From contig BFEA01000250.1 in NCBI GenBank assembly GCA_003427395.1, positions 1,610,914-1,646,472 on the forward strand: 35,559 nt of DNA. The letters run 5' to 3'. The position numbers and the translations under genes were made by a program. Source of the DNA: Chara braunii. Taxonomy: Eukaryota; Streptophyta; Charophyceae; Charales; Characeae. The first letter of the stretch is position 1; every line of letters starts with the position of its first letter. Of the stretch, positions 19,319-27,796 are shown in pieces. Under the pieces are notes generated by a model. That model was not told the DNA's origin. It searched no databases and saw only the letters and a program-made list of their open reading frames with translations.

Positions 19319-20369
19319 CAAAGGACTGCTCTCCTCCCAAGAGTAAAGAGGTTCTGTGTGAACTCATCGTATGTCTCAGACGCTCCTGAAGATCTGAGGA
19401 TGAAAACCAATCTCGGGTCTGATGATTCCGTATATCTTTAATACATATGATTCGTTTCCTAATCCACCTTTTCCAGGGGGCATCCATGCAATGAAGGACA
19501 CATCCTTGAAAATCTGTAATGAACGGATTCTTAAATTAGGGTTCTTGGATTACTTCCTCCCATCTCATTGGAGGTATTTTATTTGGAAGGGCAGTTTCCT
19601 CCAATTTTTCATCATTGTGATCCAAAAGGGATCCCTAAATAGGTGAATCTTGTCTGTTTGTCGATCAGAGGGGTCCAAATGATGTAATTCTACCGAGGAG
19701 CACCTTCAAAGTGTCCAAAAGTAATTCTCTAACCACATAAGCGGGTCTACCTCAGCAGAGGTGGGTGGTGCTAACCTCCTTGTCTGCTTAGAAGCGAGAA
19801 GATTCCAAGGAGTGAGAGGGTTAAGTAAGAGACGTTTGATCTATTGTAAGGAAAGAGTCATGGGTTTTCGGGTCGATGATCCCAAGACCACCCCTAAATT
19901 TAGGTTGGATAACCGATAACCATGTCATTCTGTTGATAATATTTTTTCGTTCATGGTTTCATCACCACAAAAAAAATTGCCAACCGACATTGAAATATTT
20001 TGAGAGTCGTTTTATCTAAGGCTCATATCACAGATTTAACAAATGGAGGTTAATGCCACATTGCTAATTATCAGTGTTCTGCTAAATAAGTTGAAATAGC
20101 AATGTATGTTTATCTTTCCATAGATCCAATTTAGACCGAGCTTGTTGCATAATCCCTTTATTATTGGTTGTTGGTTTGCATGTAGCCGAAGGGACACACC
20201 CAAGACTCTAATTGGTACATCTGACTAAATCCAATTAATCTAAGGTTGTTCATGGGGTCTCACACCTTGGTAATGTATCCACCACCCAAGTGTTTTGTTT
20301 CCCTACTTTACCTTTATATTAGAAAACTTGCAAAAAATATCCATGATTTTCTTAACCGCCTCCAAACTT

Positions 20370-20975
20370 GTTTGTAAAGCCTCCACCATCAGAGAGAGAT
20401 CATTTGCAAATAGAGAGTAGACTAGAATAACTTCCTCTGGGATGGAAGAAATTTGGATATGTCTAATGTCTTTGTGATGTCTTAAGTTAGTTGCTTAAAC
20501 TTCCAGAATAATCATAAAGAGAAGGAGTGCAATTGGATCATCCTGTCTCACTCACTTTGAAGCACAATGAGTGGTGTCACATTTCGTTTGACCATTACTC
20601 TATTTGTTGCGTTTTTGTGCAAGGTAGTAATCCATCTTCTAAAGCATGGACCAAAGTAAAAAAAAATTCTAAACATTTATCTAGAAAAAGTCAATCGACG
20701 TGATCATAAGTTTTCTTTAAATCGATAAAAATAGAAGTTGCACTATGTTTGGACTATCGAGAGAGCTTTATGAGTTCATTAATGAGTAAAATGTTATCTT
20801 GGATATCCCTTCCTTGGATGAAACCAGTTTGGGAGGGATAAATTATGTCTGCTATAAATTTGTTTAGGCGATTAGGAAGGACTTTTGAAATAAATTTATA
20901 CACTGCAATTAGTAGTGTAATGAGGCGATACTTTTTAATATTGCATTTATCTACTTTTTTATACAATAATATCAA
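20370..20975 (-). pseudogene. Reverse transcriptase domain of LINE-2 (inactive)
   Basis: The reverse transcriptase copies the element RNA at a nicked target. Blocks from NYRPITLL (here KKYRLITLL) to the active site are readable, separated by stops and frame changes. The block-A aspartate in FIDL is kept. The YxDD block reads FAND (20399-20410), with the first catalytic aspartate changed to asparagine, so even without the stops the enzyme should be dead. A stop replaces the tryptophan expected after DHVD. Confidence 0.85.
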
Positions 20976-21639
20976 AATATTTTGCCTTATGATCTACCCC
21001 ATCTGATCTGACACTCATATAACTTGATAGAAGTCCATGAGATCTTGGGAGATGGTCCCACATGGACTCCTAAAGTTCTTTAGGTAATCCATCGATGTCA
21101 GGAGTATTTTTTTTCTTCATAAGCAGAAAAGCAGTCCACACTTCTTCTTTTATTGAAACATTTCTAGTTTCTCTCTCTAGTTTAATTATAATGCTCTGTT
21201 CATGGGTGTAAAAAAATCATCAATCTCCTCATTACGTTGTCGCATGATAATATCACAATTTGATACATTTTTTTTATTTTTTTTAATCTCTCGCAATTCT
21301 GGTGCACTTAGCCGCAGAAGTGACTAGTTGATCATTCAGATGTTGAGGGTGAGTCAAAGCCTCGATGATTATTCTCGTTGTGAGGGCTCCAGCCATAGCA
21401 AAAAAAATTTCGTCCATGACTCTGTCTGTGTGATGTTTTGTAAGTATGTTGATACATTCTTGTTTCAATAGAATGACGTTCGACTGCTGATAGTTTTGGA
21501 TATTTATTGCATTTAAGTCTTGATAAAACCAGACCATTGTTGAACCACTTAATGTTATTTTGAATGTTGACCTTCTGCTCTCTCTAGAAAGATCACACAT
21601 CCTTTAAGTATGATGTGAACATCTTCCTCTTAAGGTGAG

Positions 21640-23690
21640 ATGTGTTGAGTTTATAATAGCCTCTGCCTTGATTGGGCAGGTGGCTCCACCACCAGGGCGT
21701 ACGGCCATAAGAATAAAATCGCATATATCTTGAGTGCCCCTTGAGGTACCCACACAAGGCTGCCCGCTGGAAAATGATGAATGTCTAGCAACACTGACCT
21801 TGGCAAACATACATCATTATTTGGAAGAGCTTTGGTGATAAACAATGTGGTTTGAACAACTCTATGGTACAAATCCATCCTCTGGCCATTAAGTGAACTT
21901 GCTCAGAAGTCCCTTAAACAAAAGGCGACTGCCTACCTTTGGAGGGAGAATAGTGAAAGTACTAATATAATCAGTCGGGTGGCTTGGGAATCGGTAGGTC
22001 GGCCTAAAGCAAATGGAGGACTGGGCATTCTCGACCTCCCCCACTTAAAACAAGACGCTGATCTTGCAGTGGGTCATACGCTTGATTCTTAACACCCCCC
22101 TTCTATGGAGGCCTTTGGCAATGGAACAGATTGCACGATTGGCACCGGAGATCCCCCATCGACTGACCCTTTAGCATGACTTGCCGACCGTTATTGGAAA
22201 GTCTCACGCAAACCGCAGGGTATGGCAGAAACGAAAAATGTTTTTTGAGGCCGCATGATTCAAACATGGAGGAAGCTTCCACCCCCAAACCGGCCAGCCT
22301 CGGAGAGGTGGGATGAAGTGGCAAAACGACCCCTGTTGGAAGCATTTGGATAACTGATACACATAGCCAAATTTTATGTGCTTCGGATGCCCCGTGAAAA
22401 GGCTGGGTAAAAAACGGGGTGATGCGGGTAGGTGATTTATGGGACGAAGACTGGAAGGAGTGCACCCACCGGAACAGTTGAGAGAGCAACTGCGTTATTG
22501 CCACAATGTCGGTGCAATATTAGAGGAAATCACAAAGGCCATTGCGTTGGGATGGCTACCCATCCTGCAAAAGGGGCGGGAACTAAGAGAGGGGGGACTG
22601 GGTGGGGGTCGAAGGGGCGGCTGGGTGAGCCTGGTGCACCTACTAAGGCCCGGCGATGCACTAATTGAAAGCCTTGCGGAGAGCAGAGACCCATTCGTGT
22701 GGATTGAAAAAAGGCGACTTTGCAGAGTGAGAGTCTGGGAAGAGGGTGAGGAGTAACAAACCTTTCGCCCCGAGACCTCGCTTGCGCGGCTTCCTCTAGA
22801 CCCCTAGGAATGGATCTGGAACCCCGACAGACCCCCCATTGCTGGAACGCCCAAGCCTAGGAGACTCTTAAAATTGACGGTGAAAGCGACCTATAGGATG
22901 TTTCGGTCGCGACGGAATCTGAGGGATATATTGGTTGAAAGGTGGCAAAGACACCTAAACGTGGACATACAACTTCTGGCTCCCATATGATCGTTACACG
23001 AAAACAAAACCAGACCACATCCCTCCAATGGCAAATATCACACCGATGCCTGCCCACAAATAATTGGCCGATTGACCATTCACAACTTGAGCAGCAGGGC
23101 AGGGCCCTCCCGTGGTGCCCACGTTGCACTGGGAATTTCCCCGCACGAAAGAGAGCTGAGACGATCGAGCATATCTTCCTACAATGCCCGGCAGCGACGC
23201 TGACGTGGAGGTGGAGGGACAGGATTTGGAGACAAATAGTACCGAGTGTCCCATGGCCATGGGACTGGAGAGCTCTCCTACTAGGGCTCTGCCCAGCAAT
23301 TCAAAGTGACACCTTTTTAAGGAACATGTTCCCCCTTGGTAGGAGGGCTGTGCTCTGGATCCTGCGAAGGCAGCGCTGCGCCTTGGTCTTTGACCGAGTG
23401 AGAGTGGAAGGAGAGGAAAGGTAGGAGCAGTTCAAGCAACATTTCCAATTGGAATTCTCTCGGTAGTGGGGGGAGACCAAACGGGTTCTTGACTCTCGCC
23501 ACAGAAAGAAGGACATTATGGAACGGATTGCAAGTTTCTCGAAAGATTGGCTAGGTGGAGAACAAGGGGGATGGGTGGCAGAGGTGCGATGGTCAGGCGG
23601 CGAGCTAGAGGGGAGGGACTCTTGCGGAGACGAAGGAAAGGGACTTCCCCGGGGACTGCTGCCTCTTTTCTAAAAGCTGGACGGAGATTG
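21640..23690 (+). mobile_element. LINE-3: 3' part of a non-LTR retrotransposon
   Basis: The region after the reverse transcriptase is readable in pieces: LFGRALVINNVV and TTLWYKSILWPLSE (about 21800-21895), then WESVGRPKANGGLGILDLPH (about 21985-22047), a WDEDWKE block (about 22440), TVKATYRM (about 22875-22900), the zf-RVT domain (23020-23240) and FPLGRRAVLWILRRQRCALV (about 23330-23390). These match plant LINE ORF2 C-termini. The reverse transcriptase itself is missing, so it is 5'-truncated near 21640, where it abuts the 5' end of minus-strand LINE-2. Frame changes and stops are frequent. The end of coding lies near 23670; 23690-23911 may be its 3' untranslated region. Confidence 0.85.
22942..23424 (+). 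pseudogene. C-terminal zinc-binding (zf-RVT-like) domain of LINE-3 ORF2
   Basis: This 160-codon frame reads LQWQISHRCLPTNNWPIDH, then WCPRC, then ETIEHIFLQCPAATLTWRWR. The order of CxxC, the ET..H.F..C segment and a following W is that of the zf-RVT domain found at the end of plant LINE polyproteins, thought to bind nucleic acid. The frame then reads FPLGRRAVLWILRRQRCALV and stops. The preceding parts are in other frames, so this is a remnant. It is the longest clean stretch of LINE-3. Confidence 0.8.
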
Positions 23691-23911
23691 GTCCAGAAAG
23701 CCCCCTGCATAGGAAAGTATATAGCTTGAAGATAGCATAGAGCTTGGAAAGGTGAGGGGTGGGCAAGGAGACAGAGGGATGATCCACTGGTGGCCCCCAG
23801 TGGCTCCCACTGGTATCTGAACCTGGCCATAGGTTGTGGAAGTGGGATAGTGACTGCTAGCCTTTGAAGCAAAATCTGGCATCCGGAAACGGATGAAGAG
23901 GCAGTCCCACC
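23691..23911. other. Probable 3' untranslated region of LINE-3
   Basis: No frame or repeat is visible. It lies between the last LINE-3 coding similarity and the next SINE-A insertion. Confidence 0.35.
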
Positions 23912-23924
23912 CTTAGCCTAGTCT

Positions 23925-24118
23925 CCATGGCGTCACCCTCAATGATGTACTGTTTTGATCAGATGTATCCATGGGACGCTGGGCCCGGTTCCCAGCAGGT
24001 GATGCTCCCCACCAATAGACGGAGCGGCCCGCCAGGCAAAGCCTCAATCCCGGTGGTTCTCTTACCACCACCAGGATAGAGGCCTTGTACAAGGCCTGTT
24101 CAAAAAAAAAAAAAAAAA
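23925..24118 (+). mobile_element. SINE-A copy 5, full length, with 13-bp target duplication
   Basis: CTTAGCCTAGTCT occurs at 23912-23924 and 24119-24131 without a mismatch. Between them lie a head of about 48 bases, the core GGGACGCTGGGCCCGGTTCC (from 23973), a longer 3' body shared with copy 1 (GGTGGTTCTCTTACCACCAC), and 17 A. The first stem reads GCTGGG/CCCAGC, with the last pair changed from A-T to G-C on both sides. The second stem GCTCC/GGAGC is intact. This copy gives the best definition of the element length, about 194 bp with tail. Confidence 0.95.
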
Positions 24119-24131
24119 CTTAGCCTAGTCT

Positions 24132-24165
24132 AAAGCATGGGACGCTGGACCCGGTTTCTAGCACG
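24132..24165 (+). mobile_element. SINE-A copy 6, fragment
   Basis: GGGACGCTGGACCCGGTTTC from 24139 followed by TAGCA is the core up to the end of the first hairpin. The stem carries one G-T wobble (GCTGGA/TCTAGC). Similarity stops after it, with no poly(A). Confidence 0.7.
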
Positions 24166-24233
24166 ATGGTTTGCTTTCTGAGGGGGTTATGCCCCGAAAA
24201 TCTTTCTGAAACTCTCAATTTTGCTTTTCATAA

Positions 24234-24317
24234 GGGACGCTGAGCCCAGTTCTCAGCAAGTGATGCTCCCCTATTCGGAGCCTATTTCTTTTCTTAAAAA
24301 AAAAAAAAAAAAAAAAA
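24234..24317 (+). mobile_element. SINE-A copy 7
   Basis: GGGACGCTGAGCCCAGTTCTC opens the core, minus one base at the end if counted to 20. Both sides of the first stem are changed and still pair (GCTGAG/CTCAGC). The second stem GCTCC/GGAGC is kept although its loop is shortened from 12 to 7 bases. It ends in 22 A (24296-24317) and sits beside minus-strand LINE-9 sequence. No clear target duplication was found. Confidence 0.85.
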
Positions 24318-24329
24318 GATCTGGTTTCT

Positions 24330-24545
24330 TCCTGAAGGAGGTCGAAACTGGAGAGAGGGCTGAGAGGAAAGATTTCAGCTACCTGAAGTGCTCCTTCCAG
24401 TTCCTCTGAAAGTATGATCAGATCTACACGAGGCTTGGTAGCCAATCTAGCTGGTTTTTTCCTAAAGCATGTATAAGCGCACGGGGATGGATTCACTCTT
24501 CTAAAAGAGTCGAAAAGGTTGAGGTCACCTAGTTTGTACTTTATC
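24330..24545 (-). mobile_element. LINE-9: fragment of an ORF2 endonuclease domain
   Basis: On the minus strand the sequence reads LGDLNLFDSFRRVNPSPCAY, then TCFRKKPARLATKPRVDLII, then LSEELEGALQVAE. This corresponds to the F.W/FTC...SRIDLILLS end of the endonuclease and parallels FTCIRDNDPSRLSKSQINLI of the 33-kb LINE. The aspartate of RVD is kept; the terminal SDH block appears as SSF, so the catalytic D-H pair is lost. The SINE-A copy to its left appears to have inserted into or next to it. Confidence 0.7.
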
Positions 24546-24814
24546 CTTTAGGTGCAGAGACCAGCGATTATTGTTATTGTAATTGATTATTGGGCCTCAG
24601 AAGAGGGCTTTCGCCATCAAAAGACTTTTAGAGTGCGGCCCTTTTGATCATGTGATCCTCCCTTTGTCATGTTGGTCAAGAGAGAGTTCATGGTGGTTGG
24701 GGTTCAAGTTTCCCCCAACCAGTTTCCTTGCATTAAAATTGGAAATAGAAAATAATTCAAAGATTCAAAACAAATTATGCAGCACAACTTTAAGGTCCTT
24801 TAAACACCAAAATC
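24546..24814. other. Unassigned, A/T-rich
   Basis: It may continue LINE-9, but no frame is readable. Confidence 0.3.
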
Positions 24815-24826
24815 AAAGATAAGGCC

Positions 24827-24988
24827 ATAACTTTTGTTTACAAAATGCCCCCTCCTAAAATGTTGAGGGACGTTGGACCCACTTTCCAGCAGGTGTTGCT
24901 CCCCACCAATAGATGGAGCCTCCCCGAGTATGCTAGTGGTGTCTGCTCTTATCAGCACCCCTAGCACTCACTCGGGTTGTTTTTNTTN

Positions 24989-25021
<33 letters not shown>
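24827..25021 (+). mobile_element. SINE-A copy 8 with near-perfect 12-bp target duplication
   Basis: AAAGATAAGGCC at 24815-24826 and AAAGATAAGCCC at 25022-25033 match at 11 of 12 bases. The inserted unit has a head of 40 bases, the core GGGACGTTGGACCCACTTTC (from 24867), the second stem GCTCC/GGAGC, a body ending in ACTCGGGTTG, a T-rich stretch with two undetermined bases, and a run of about 33 A from 24992. The last As overlap the duplication. The Ns and the long A run mean the tail length is unreliable. Confidence 0.88.
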
Positions 25022-25026
<5 letters not shown>

Positions 25027-25033
25027 TAAGCCC

Positions 25034-25620
25034 AGATCTGGGNACATNTTGGTCGTTGCAGGAATTTCCAACCACAAGTGTTGGGGGGGGGAAACATTAC
25101 CTCATTTTTGGCTCTCCCTGGTTTTTGGGCAGATGGGTCCAAGGCTGAGTGGGCCCGACAGCCTCGTTATTGCCTGGGTGACTCCTGTAGGTGCTCCAGG
25201 CTGGCCAGGACTGGGTGCTCAGCCAGGCACCTGGGCCCAGGGGAACACCCAGACCCGGACCCTGGCAGCGTAGGTTTGGTTGAAGAAAATCATGTAGTAT
25301 GAAAGGAGGGTGATGGCTCACACCACCTGTGATATCCTTGCCTAGCAGAGACTCTGCAGAAGCTCTAGTACTGAGCGTAGATCAACACGGATGGGGGGAA
25401 AGGGACAAAAAAAGATGGAAACCAAACCTGGGGGGGGGGGGAACAGAAAAAAAAACATGAGAAAGACAAAAGACACCAAACAATTTCACTTTTACTTCCT
25501 CTCACAGATGCAGCACAAATTTGTCCTGCGGAACTTATTTCGTCAGAACCTTCTGCCCAACATTCCCCTCTGCAACACGATATCCATTTCAAAATGGCAC
25601 TAGGGTTAGGCTATAGTCAC
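25034..25620. other. Unassigned sequence
   Basis: It contains two undetermined bases, a run of about 12 G at 25430-25441 and GC-rich frames with no motif. No element is recognised. Confidence 0.35.
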
Positions 25621-25624
25621 ACTT

Positions 25625-25729
25625 CAGTCTTCCCCTGAAAACAACATACGGTCATTAGAGATTAATTTAGACTGAAAGATACACAAAATTCAGATATAAT
25701 GACCGTACGTTGTATTTGGGGGAAGACTG
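25625..25729. mobile_element. MITE copy 1 (about 105 bp)
   Basis: The left end CAGTCTTCCCCTGAAAACAA continues to ACATACGGTCATTA. The right end is its reverse complement with about four differences, over some 33 bp. Only about 40 bp separate the arms. The flanks read TT on the left and TA on the right, so a TA target duplication with one change is possible. A related element lies at 26957-27056. It is non-coding and must be mobilised in trans. Confidence 0.85.
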
Positions 25730-25970
25730 TAGGACTTTCCTGGATGTACAAGACCTGGCCTCTATGCACCTGACTGCAATTACATCCATAGAGAAGTGGA
25801 AAAAGTCTTAGTGCGAGTATGCCCTTATGTGCCCTGAAATGAAAGTTGAAATGTGCGCAATCATGAGATGCACAGACCAGCTGCCACCTTGGCAGTGGTG
25901 AAATTGGGAAAAACAGAGCTGCATGAAGATACCAATAACATATGTTGACAGGGAGGGGGAAGCAGATGGT

Positions 25971-25971
<1 letters not shown>
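25730..25971. other. Unassigned sequence
   Basis: Nothing is recognised between the MITE and the poly(T) run. Confidence 0.35.
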
Positions 25972-26023
<52 letters not shown>

Positions 26024-26135
26024 CTTATTTCAGGAGATTCAATTTCAGTAGTATTTGGTGTTTGGACTCCGCAGGGCTTTATTTGTGCCTGCAGAGCTGA
26101 GCACAAATGCTGTTGAAATGAAGAAAGGTTCAGGG
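25972..26135 (-). mobile_element. Poly(A)-tailed retroposed sequence of unknown source
   Basis: A run of 50 T (25972-26021) is the reversed poly(A) tail of a minus-strand insertion. The sense sequence just before the tail reads CTCCTGAAATAAGGCA and, about 60 bases before it, CACAAATAAAGCCC, so AATAAG/AATAAA-type signals are present. It shares no core with SINE-A or SINE-B. It could be a processed mRNA fragment or a LINE 3' end. Its 5' limit is unknown; part of it (26048-26135) resembles 26370-26444. Confidence 0.5.
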
Positions 26136-26572
26136 AATACTAACGCTAGGACTGTTTCACTTATTTCTGGACGTGATTGGGGTCAGATACATACAGGTCC
26201 GGCCAAAATTACGGCCAGATGCATTTAAGATAGAGTGTGTGTGTGTGTGAGTACGCACTCCTTCTAGTCGTCTGTCATTGCTGGGACGACAAAAACAATA
26301 TATGGAAGCGGGGGCTGGTCAGACTGTATGGTTCTTGGTTGGAGTCATAATATAGCATGAACTCGCATGATTCAGTGGTGTTTTGACTCCACAGGGGTCA
26401 TCGGAGATAAGTACGAACCCCGTTGAAATGAAGAACAGGTTCATGCTACCAGTCTACCGTTCAAGTTGCTGGGGCCACTGAAACAATAGATGGAAAAAGG
26501 GGGCTTGTGAGATTGTACGGTTCTTGGGAATTGTAATATATAGCATGCAAAGGCATGATTCATGCCTGCCTG
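26048..26572. repeat. Diverged duplication around 26.05-26.57 kb
   Basis: Blocks recur in the same order: GACTCC.CAGGG and GTTGAAATGAAGAA at 26065-26130 and 26388-26435, then ACAATA.ATGGAA, GGGGGCT, GTTCTTGG and CATGATTC at 26276-26373 and 26471-26572. The spacing differs between the two halves, so one copy carries extra sequence. A short GT run lies at 26237-26248. Confidence 0.65.
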
Positions 26573-26726
26573 CCTGCGAGTTCATGCCCATAATAGCAAA
26601 TGCTACCTATGTGAGAAGAGCATGATCCGCATAGTCGTTCACACAAATAGCATGCAAGGAATAGTATGATATGAAGCACAGTACATCACAGTTGCATGAC
26701 TGTTCACACAAACAACTACAATGTCC

Positions 26727-26871
26727 CAGGACGCTGAACCCGATTTCCAGCAGGTGCCGCTCTTGCCCACCAATAGACGGAGCCTCCCCGGCGGAGCTAG
26801 TGGTGCATGCCCTTACCAGCACCCCTAGCTTCCAGTAGGGTATCCTTGAAAAAAAAATGAAAAAAAAAAAA
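26727..26871 (+). mobile_element. SINE-A copy 9
   Basis: GGACGCTGAACCCGATTTCC opens the core; one pair of the first stem is broken (A-C). CCCACCAATAGACGGAGCCT, AGCTAGTGGTG and ATGCCCTTACCAGCACCCCT match copy 8 in order. The tail is an interrupted A run (26849-26871). No certain target duplication was found. Confidence 0.85.
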
Positions 26872-26956
26872 GAAGGATATTGTACAGAAAAAGCATGATA
26901 TTGGGGCACCTGACAGCAAAATACTAAAATAGTGGACACAGAGAAATGTGCAACTA

Positions 26957-27056
26957 CCGTCTTCCCCCGAAAACAACATACGGTCATCATTGCTGTATGT
27001 GGACTGAAAGTTGCCCCAAATACAGGCGTAAGGACCCTCCATTCGGGGGAAGAAGG
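26957..27056. mobile_element. MITE copy 2 (about 100 bp)
   Basis: The left end CGTCTTCCCCCGAAAACAAC and ATACGGTCAT match MITE copy 1. The right end reads CATTCGGGGGAAGAAGG, a reverse complement of the left terminus with changes. It lacks the strong inner pairing of copy 1 and is more diverged on the right. Two related copies 1.3 kb apart support a real mobile family. Confidence 0.8.
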
Positions 27057-27783
27057 TTGTGCAGAATAGGATGATCAGAGATCATGCTTCAATCAGGGCT
27101 GAGCAGGGGAGGTCCTGCTTAGCCCTGGTGCCTATAACTGCTATCCCATCAGTTCACCCCCGCTGAGATGAAAGGAGGGTGATAATCCTGAGTGGTAAAC
27201 ACTGAGGTAGGATGGTGGGAGTAGGGGTGCGCCAGGGAGAAATAATGAGAGAGGAAGGTTGTAGGGAATTCTTAGCGCACGCAGCGCAGGAGGCTTGCGC
27301 TGGAGGTCGCGCGAAACAATCGTCGGGCCGGACTGCACGAGGAGTTTCAATGCCGATACGGCGACGATTGGGAACCAGCAGGTAGATGGGTGGCGAGTGA
27401 CACAGTCAACCATAGCTTGCGGTGGTGGTGGGAGGTGGGAAGGAAGACGGGGCCTCATAGGCCACCTCGGGCTGGAAAGGGAGGGTGGAGGGATACTGCC
27501 ACGACGGGGTTCCGAGGTATGATGAAGATCCGCAGAGGGCTTTCGATCCAAGAGTAGCGGAGTGAACACTTCACTGAAGGTGGAAGCTGGTACCGGGGAA
27601 ATCTCGATGGATCTGCGCAAGGTGGGACGTCAGCCATAGCTTGCCTCCCCTTGGGGCCCCGTGCTGGGAGACCGGTGCGGTGGGAAAGGTCGGTCAGGCA
27701 TCGATAGTCTCTCAAGTATTTCGACAGTCGAAGCGATGGCATACTAAGGCACAAGCGGCCACAGAAGCATCGTAAGTGTAGCA
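27057..27783. other. Unassigned sequence with two hairpins
   Basis: ATGATC/GATCAT around 3 bases lies at 27071-27085, and a 13-bp hairpin follows (listed separately). Frames from 27141 to 27784 on both strands lack motifs. It may be the 5' beginning of the long LINE to the right. Confidence 0.35.
27095..27126. repeat. 13-bp hairpin with one G-T pair
   Basis: AGGGCTGAGCAGG pairs with CCTGCTTAGCCCT around GGAGGT. It lies between a MITE and the presumed LINE 5' region; its role is unknown. Confidence 0.6.
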
Positions 27784-27796
27784 TAATCAGATATCT

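Larger units (their letters stand above)
18960..21600 (-). mobile_element. LINE-2: 5'-truncated non-LTR retrotransposon, linker through C-terminus
   Basis: On the minus strand the order is that of a LINE ORF2. ALTTRIIIEALTHP (about 21350-21400) is the linker. TPDIDGLPKEL (about 21090-21125) and KKYRLITLLIAVYKF with QTGFIQGRDIQDNILLINE (20754-20950) are reverse-transcriptase blocks. IFIDLKKTYDHVD is at about 20695-20740, VRQDDPIALLLFMIILE at about 20505-20560, and FANDLSLMVEAL at about 20375-20410 replaces the YADD active site. The C-terminal block GRRAVLWAIWLRRC is split by the SINE-A insertion at 19169-19318. Many stops and frameshifts are present. The sequence is A/T-rich, like LINE-7. Confidence 0.88.

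Noticed and set aside
21604-21878. Minus-strand frames reading LYHRVVQTTLFITKAL
   Set aside because: On the plus strand the same bases encode GRALVINNVV and TTLWYKSILWPLSE, a known LINE segment continuous with LINE-3, so the minus-strand frames are shadows.
18960-23690. LINE-2 plus LINE-3 as one element with a 5' inversion (twin priming)
   Set aside because: Both contain the C-terminal region and differ clearly in sequence and base composition, so they are two different elements. Twin priming would not duplicate the 3' part.
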